From: JADKIH01 sp031417555
GTDB lineage: Bacteria; Bacteroidota; Bacteroidia; AKYH767-A; 2013-40CM-41-45
Direction of reading: 5' to 3'
Assembly: GCA_031417555.1 (NCBI GenBank)
Contig: JANOVV010000044.1
Span: forward strand, 10,610-74,609
DNA: 64,000 nucleotides
The position numbers were made by a program, and so were the translations under genes. The notes under the pieces were generated by a model. That model was not told the origin of the DNA. It made no database searches and worked only from the letters and a program-made list of their open reading frames with translations. Each line of letters starts with the position of its first letter. Positions within the stretch are counted from its first letter, which is position 1. This document shows, piece after piece, positions 62,116 to 64,000 of the stretch.

Positions 62116-62997
62116 GTGAAAATGTGTCATTTAATCGAAAAAGATTATTATCCGTTCGGGATGATAATGTGGGGGAGGAATGTGATGAGTTCGGAGGATT
62201 ATAGATTTTCTATCAATGGGCAAGAGAAGACAGACGAGATAAGTGGGGCTGGAAACCACACCACAGCACTATATTGGGAATATGATACACGATTAGGGAG
62301 ACGATGGAACAGAGACCCAAAACCTAATCCGTCAATTTCTGTTTATGCTTGTTTTAATAACAATCCAATTTGGGGTACAGATGTTTTAGGAGATAGTAGT
62401 GTATTTAGCAACAAAGGAGATAAATTACATTATGACCCTAAAGACAAAGATTTAAGAGTATTTATGAAAGACGGAGATAAACTAACACAAATAGGAGAGT
62501 TAGGAAAAAAAGTTGATGTAAATAAAATACTTGGAAATGTATTAAACGACAATAAAGCCGAAGCAAAAAAGATTTCTTCTTATCAATGGTATAAAAATGT
62601 AAAATTTAATGGTAAATGGGATTATAAAGATAGTGAGAATACAATTTTTGGGATTGCTTGGGATTATGACCAAGCTAATCAAGAAAAAAATCCAACAGCT
62701 TTAAACACAAATTTTATTTACACAAATTTTGGACAAGGGGGAATGTTTAATTCTGCTGATGTTGGAAATTATAACGCAGGATATACAGGAACACACGTAG
62801 GAATACCAATGTCTTTACAGAGGATTGGAGCTGGACACGTTGAACAAATGAAACAAAATTTTAATAGAACAATGTGGGACCCGATATATTACACTAAAAA
62901 AGTGTTACTTGATAAATATTGGGGTGATAGACCAAGAGACCATTACTTTAATACTGAAGGAATGAAAGATGCACAAAAAGAAAAAGATGCTGAATAA
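62116..62997 (+). CDS. Orphan RHS C-terminal tip with polymorphic toxin domain
   Basis: 293 residues from a GTG start. The first 90 residues are the tail of an RHS core: DYYPFGMIMWGR, YRFSINGQEKTDE, NHTTALYWEYDTRLGRRWNR and NNNPIWGTDVLG. After that comes a toxin domain (QWYKNVKFNGKWDYKD, then NYNAGYTGTHVGIPM and RIGAGHVEQMKQNFNR) that looks like the polymorphic toxin type 44 family (W-[DE]-[YL]-K..., GN[FY]NYGATG). Displaced tips like this are recombined onto full RHS proteins. Assignment to type 44 is by memory of its consensus. Its end overlaps the next gene by 11 bp. Confidence 0.82.
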   Translation: MKMCHLIEKDYYPFGMIMWGRNVMSSEDYRFSINGQEKTDEISGAGNHTTALYWEYDTRLGRRWNRDPKPNPSISVYACFNNNPIWGTDVLGDSSVFSNKGDKLHYDPKDKDLRVFMKDGDKLTQIGELGKKVDVNKILGNVLNDNKAEAKKISSYQWYKNVKFNGKWDYKDSENTIFGIAWDYDQANQEKNPTALNTNFIYTNFGQGGMFNSADVGNYNAGYTGTHVGIPMSLQRIGAGHVEQMKQNFNRTMWDPIYYTKKVLLDKYWGDRPRDHYFNTEGMKDAQKEKDAE

Positions 62998-63412
62998 CAT
63001 AAAAATATATTCTTCGTTATTAGTTATTTTATGCACTTTATTTTGTTGTAAAAATAAAAATAACAAGGGAGAATATAGGCATACAACTGAAATTGGAAAG
63101 GGGCTATATCTTGAGGTATATAGAACATTTGGAAGTGGTGCTTTCGGAGGAGATATGATTAGCCAATATTTAACAGACACTTTAAATTTTAGAGTTTGCA
63201 TTGGAGAATTTGATAACTCAATAGAACATTTTAGTTATATAAATAATGAAGATACTATTGAAATTCAAAAGTTGGAAACGTCTGACGGAGGAGGTTCATT
63301 CCATACTATAAGTAAAAAAATCTATGATTTAAGAAAATTAAAGGAATTACAAAATATATCAAAGTTGGAAATTGAAACAATAAGCGACAAATATTTATTT
63401 ACAAATAAGTAA
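62987..63412 (+). CDS. Probable immunity lipoprotein of the RHS toxin
   Basis: 141 residues from the ATG at 62987 (MLNNIKIYSS); six extra codons upstream are possible. A lipobox (VILCTLFC) anchors it in the outer membrane or periplasm. The mature part is beta-rich (YLEVYRTFGSGAFGGDMISQ, then DTLNFRVCIGEFDNSIEHFS). Position directly after and overlapping the toxin tip by 11 bp is the usual place for an immunity gene. No direct sequence evidence of binding exists. A terminator follows at 63418. Confidence 0.78.
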   Translation: MLNNIKIYSSLLVILCTLFCCKNKNNKGEYRHTTEIGKGLYLEVYRTFGSGAFGGDMISQYLTDTLNFRVCIGEFDNSIEHFSYINNEDTIEIQKLETSDGGGSFHTISKKIYDLRKLKELQNISKLEIETISDKYLFTNK

Positions 63413-63417
63413 GTTCA

Positions 63418-63447
63418 AAGCCACCAAATTTGGTGGCTTTTGTTTTT
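63418..63447 (+). terminator. Rho-independent terminator after the immunity gene
   Basis: Stem AAAGCCACCAA / TTGGTGGCTTT, near-perfect with a very small loop, then TTGTTTTT. It begins 5 bp after the immunity gene's stop codon. Confidence 0.92.
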
Positions 63448-64000
63448 CATTCCAAGCCTTGCAAAGCAAGGCAAAAAAAGGAGCAAAAAAATAAAACAAA
63501 TACGCCAAAGGCGTATAAAAAAGGGGCAAAAAAAATACAAGTGGCTTCGCCACACCATTTAATTTTCTTCTTCTGTTTTCTGTTTTTAGGGTTCAAATCT
63601 TCCATTTTTAAGGTCGTAAAAGGTCGCTTTTAAAAAAGTTTTCCACATTTTTTGTTTTGCTCTCAAAGCCTTTATTTACAGGGCTTTCCGTTACTTTCTA
63701 TTTTTCCTTTAAAACCCCCAACAGATAAGCATTTTAGGGCAGTAGGCGTTTTGTTTTTTTTGTGTTTTTTAGTGGTGGTGGTTGGTTGGTTTTGTGGTTT
63801 TGTTCGGTTGGTTTTTTATTGTGGTTTTGGTTTGTTTTTGGGTCTTTTCTTTTTGGCTGAGTATTTCACACCCAACTGACCACCCCGTTTCACTCTGAAC
63901 TGTGTCTCGTCCTGAAAAAACCTTACATGTTTTAACTGTTAGTCCTAATTTTCCTTGACATAATTGAAGTACTATATTACAATAATATTCTTAATCTTTG
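63448..64000. other. Hairpin-rich, mostly non-coding end of the window
   Basis: Short perfect hairpins recur: GCCTTGCAAAGCAAGGC (63456-63472), TACGCCAAAGGCGTA (63501-63515) and GTGGCTTCGCCAC (63541-63553). Then follows a G/T-run-rich stretch (63700-63850) in which open frames are low complexity and not called. Near 63877 the string TGACCACCCCGTTTCACTCT looks like the terminal inverted-repeat region of an IS21-like element running past the window edge; unverified. Confidence 0.45.

Noticed and set aside
63430..63879. Open frames at 63430-63633 and 63652-63879
   Set aside because: They run through short hairpins and G/T-rich low-complexity sequence; translations are Phe/Val/Gly/Lys runs, so coding is unlikely.

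Overview
The window reads as an AT-rich chromosome segment of a Bacteroidota bacterium, probably an environmental lineage near Chitinophagia/Sphingobacteriia. The lineage call is inferred from content: type IX secretion (T9SS) C-terminal sorting domains, carboxypeptidase-regulatory-like plus TonB-dependent receptor pairs, a DUF3127 protein, a Bacteroidota-type LptD, A-rich leaders without clear Shine-Dalgarno sequences, and a tRNA promoter that fits the Bacteroidota -33/-7 consensus (TTG, 19 bases, TATCTTTG).

Layout. 1-26.7 kb is mostly core: the thioredoxin reductase end, a secreted subtilisin and lipoprotein, a TonB receptor pair, an FAD oxidase/SDR operon, an FKBP isomerase, Fe-S redox proteins, phenylalanine hydroxylase, and a divergent envelope locus (LptD against amidase-MlaD-FeS). 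26.7-32.8 kb looks like an undescribed RiPP-type gene cluster. It has three short peptide genes with one shared leader (F-x-I-x-E-L-E-x-R-F-E-M-K-x-W) and unrelated tails. Downstream lie a secreted CarboxypepD-like protein, a fusion of an isoprenyl-diphosphate-synthase-like domain to a class II terpene-cyclase-like domain with a DADD motif, a PqqD-like domain fused to an M50 membrane protease, and a MauE/DoxX-thioredoxin protein. 32.8-38.7 kb is again core (MFS, ABC-F, M23 peptidase).

38.8-39.3 kb carries tRNA-Ser(GCT), tRNA-Pro(TGG) and tRNA-Arg(TCT). A mosaic accessory region follows to about 53 kb: an excisionase-like HTH gene and mobile-element hypotheticals, 10-bp-phased ATCTA repeats, a leucine-rich-repeat gene, then two copies of a composite scar made of a group II intron/maturase remnant and an IS110-family transposase tail. 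Between the scars sits a two-gene module: a 1663-residue protein with a GHKL ATPase domain, two phosphoribosyltransferase-like motifs and a degenerate C-terminal GHKL domain, followed by an HExxH metalloprotease. This looks like a candidate conflict or defence system. After the second scar is a small operon with two proteins sharing an LPExGMGYQI motif.

53.0-60.5 kb is one minus-strand operon for a type II secretion/type IV pilus-like machine (pseudopilin, prepilin peptidase, GspE, secretin, PilM/N-, PilO- and GspC-like parts, a lipoprotein), with no GspF in the window. 61-63.4 kb holds a tyrosine recombinase, an orphan RHS toxin tip and its probable lipoprotein immunity partner. The last 550 bases are hairpin-rich and appear non-coding. 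All assignments come from reading motifs; no database search was run.
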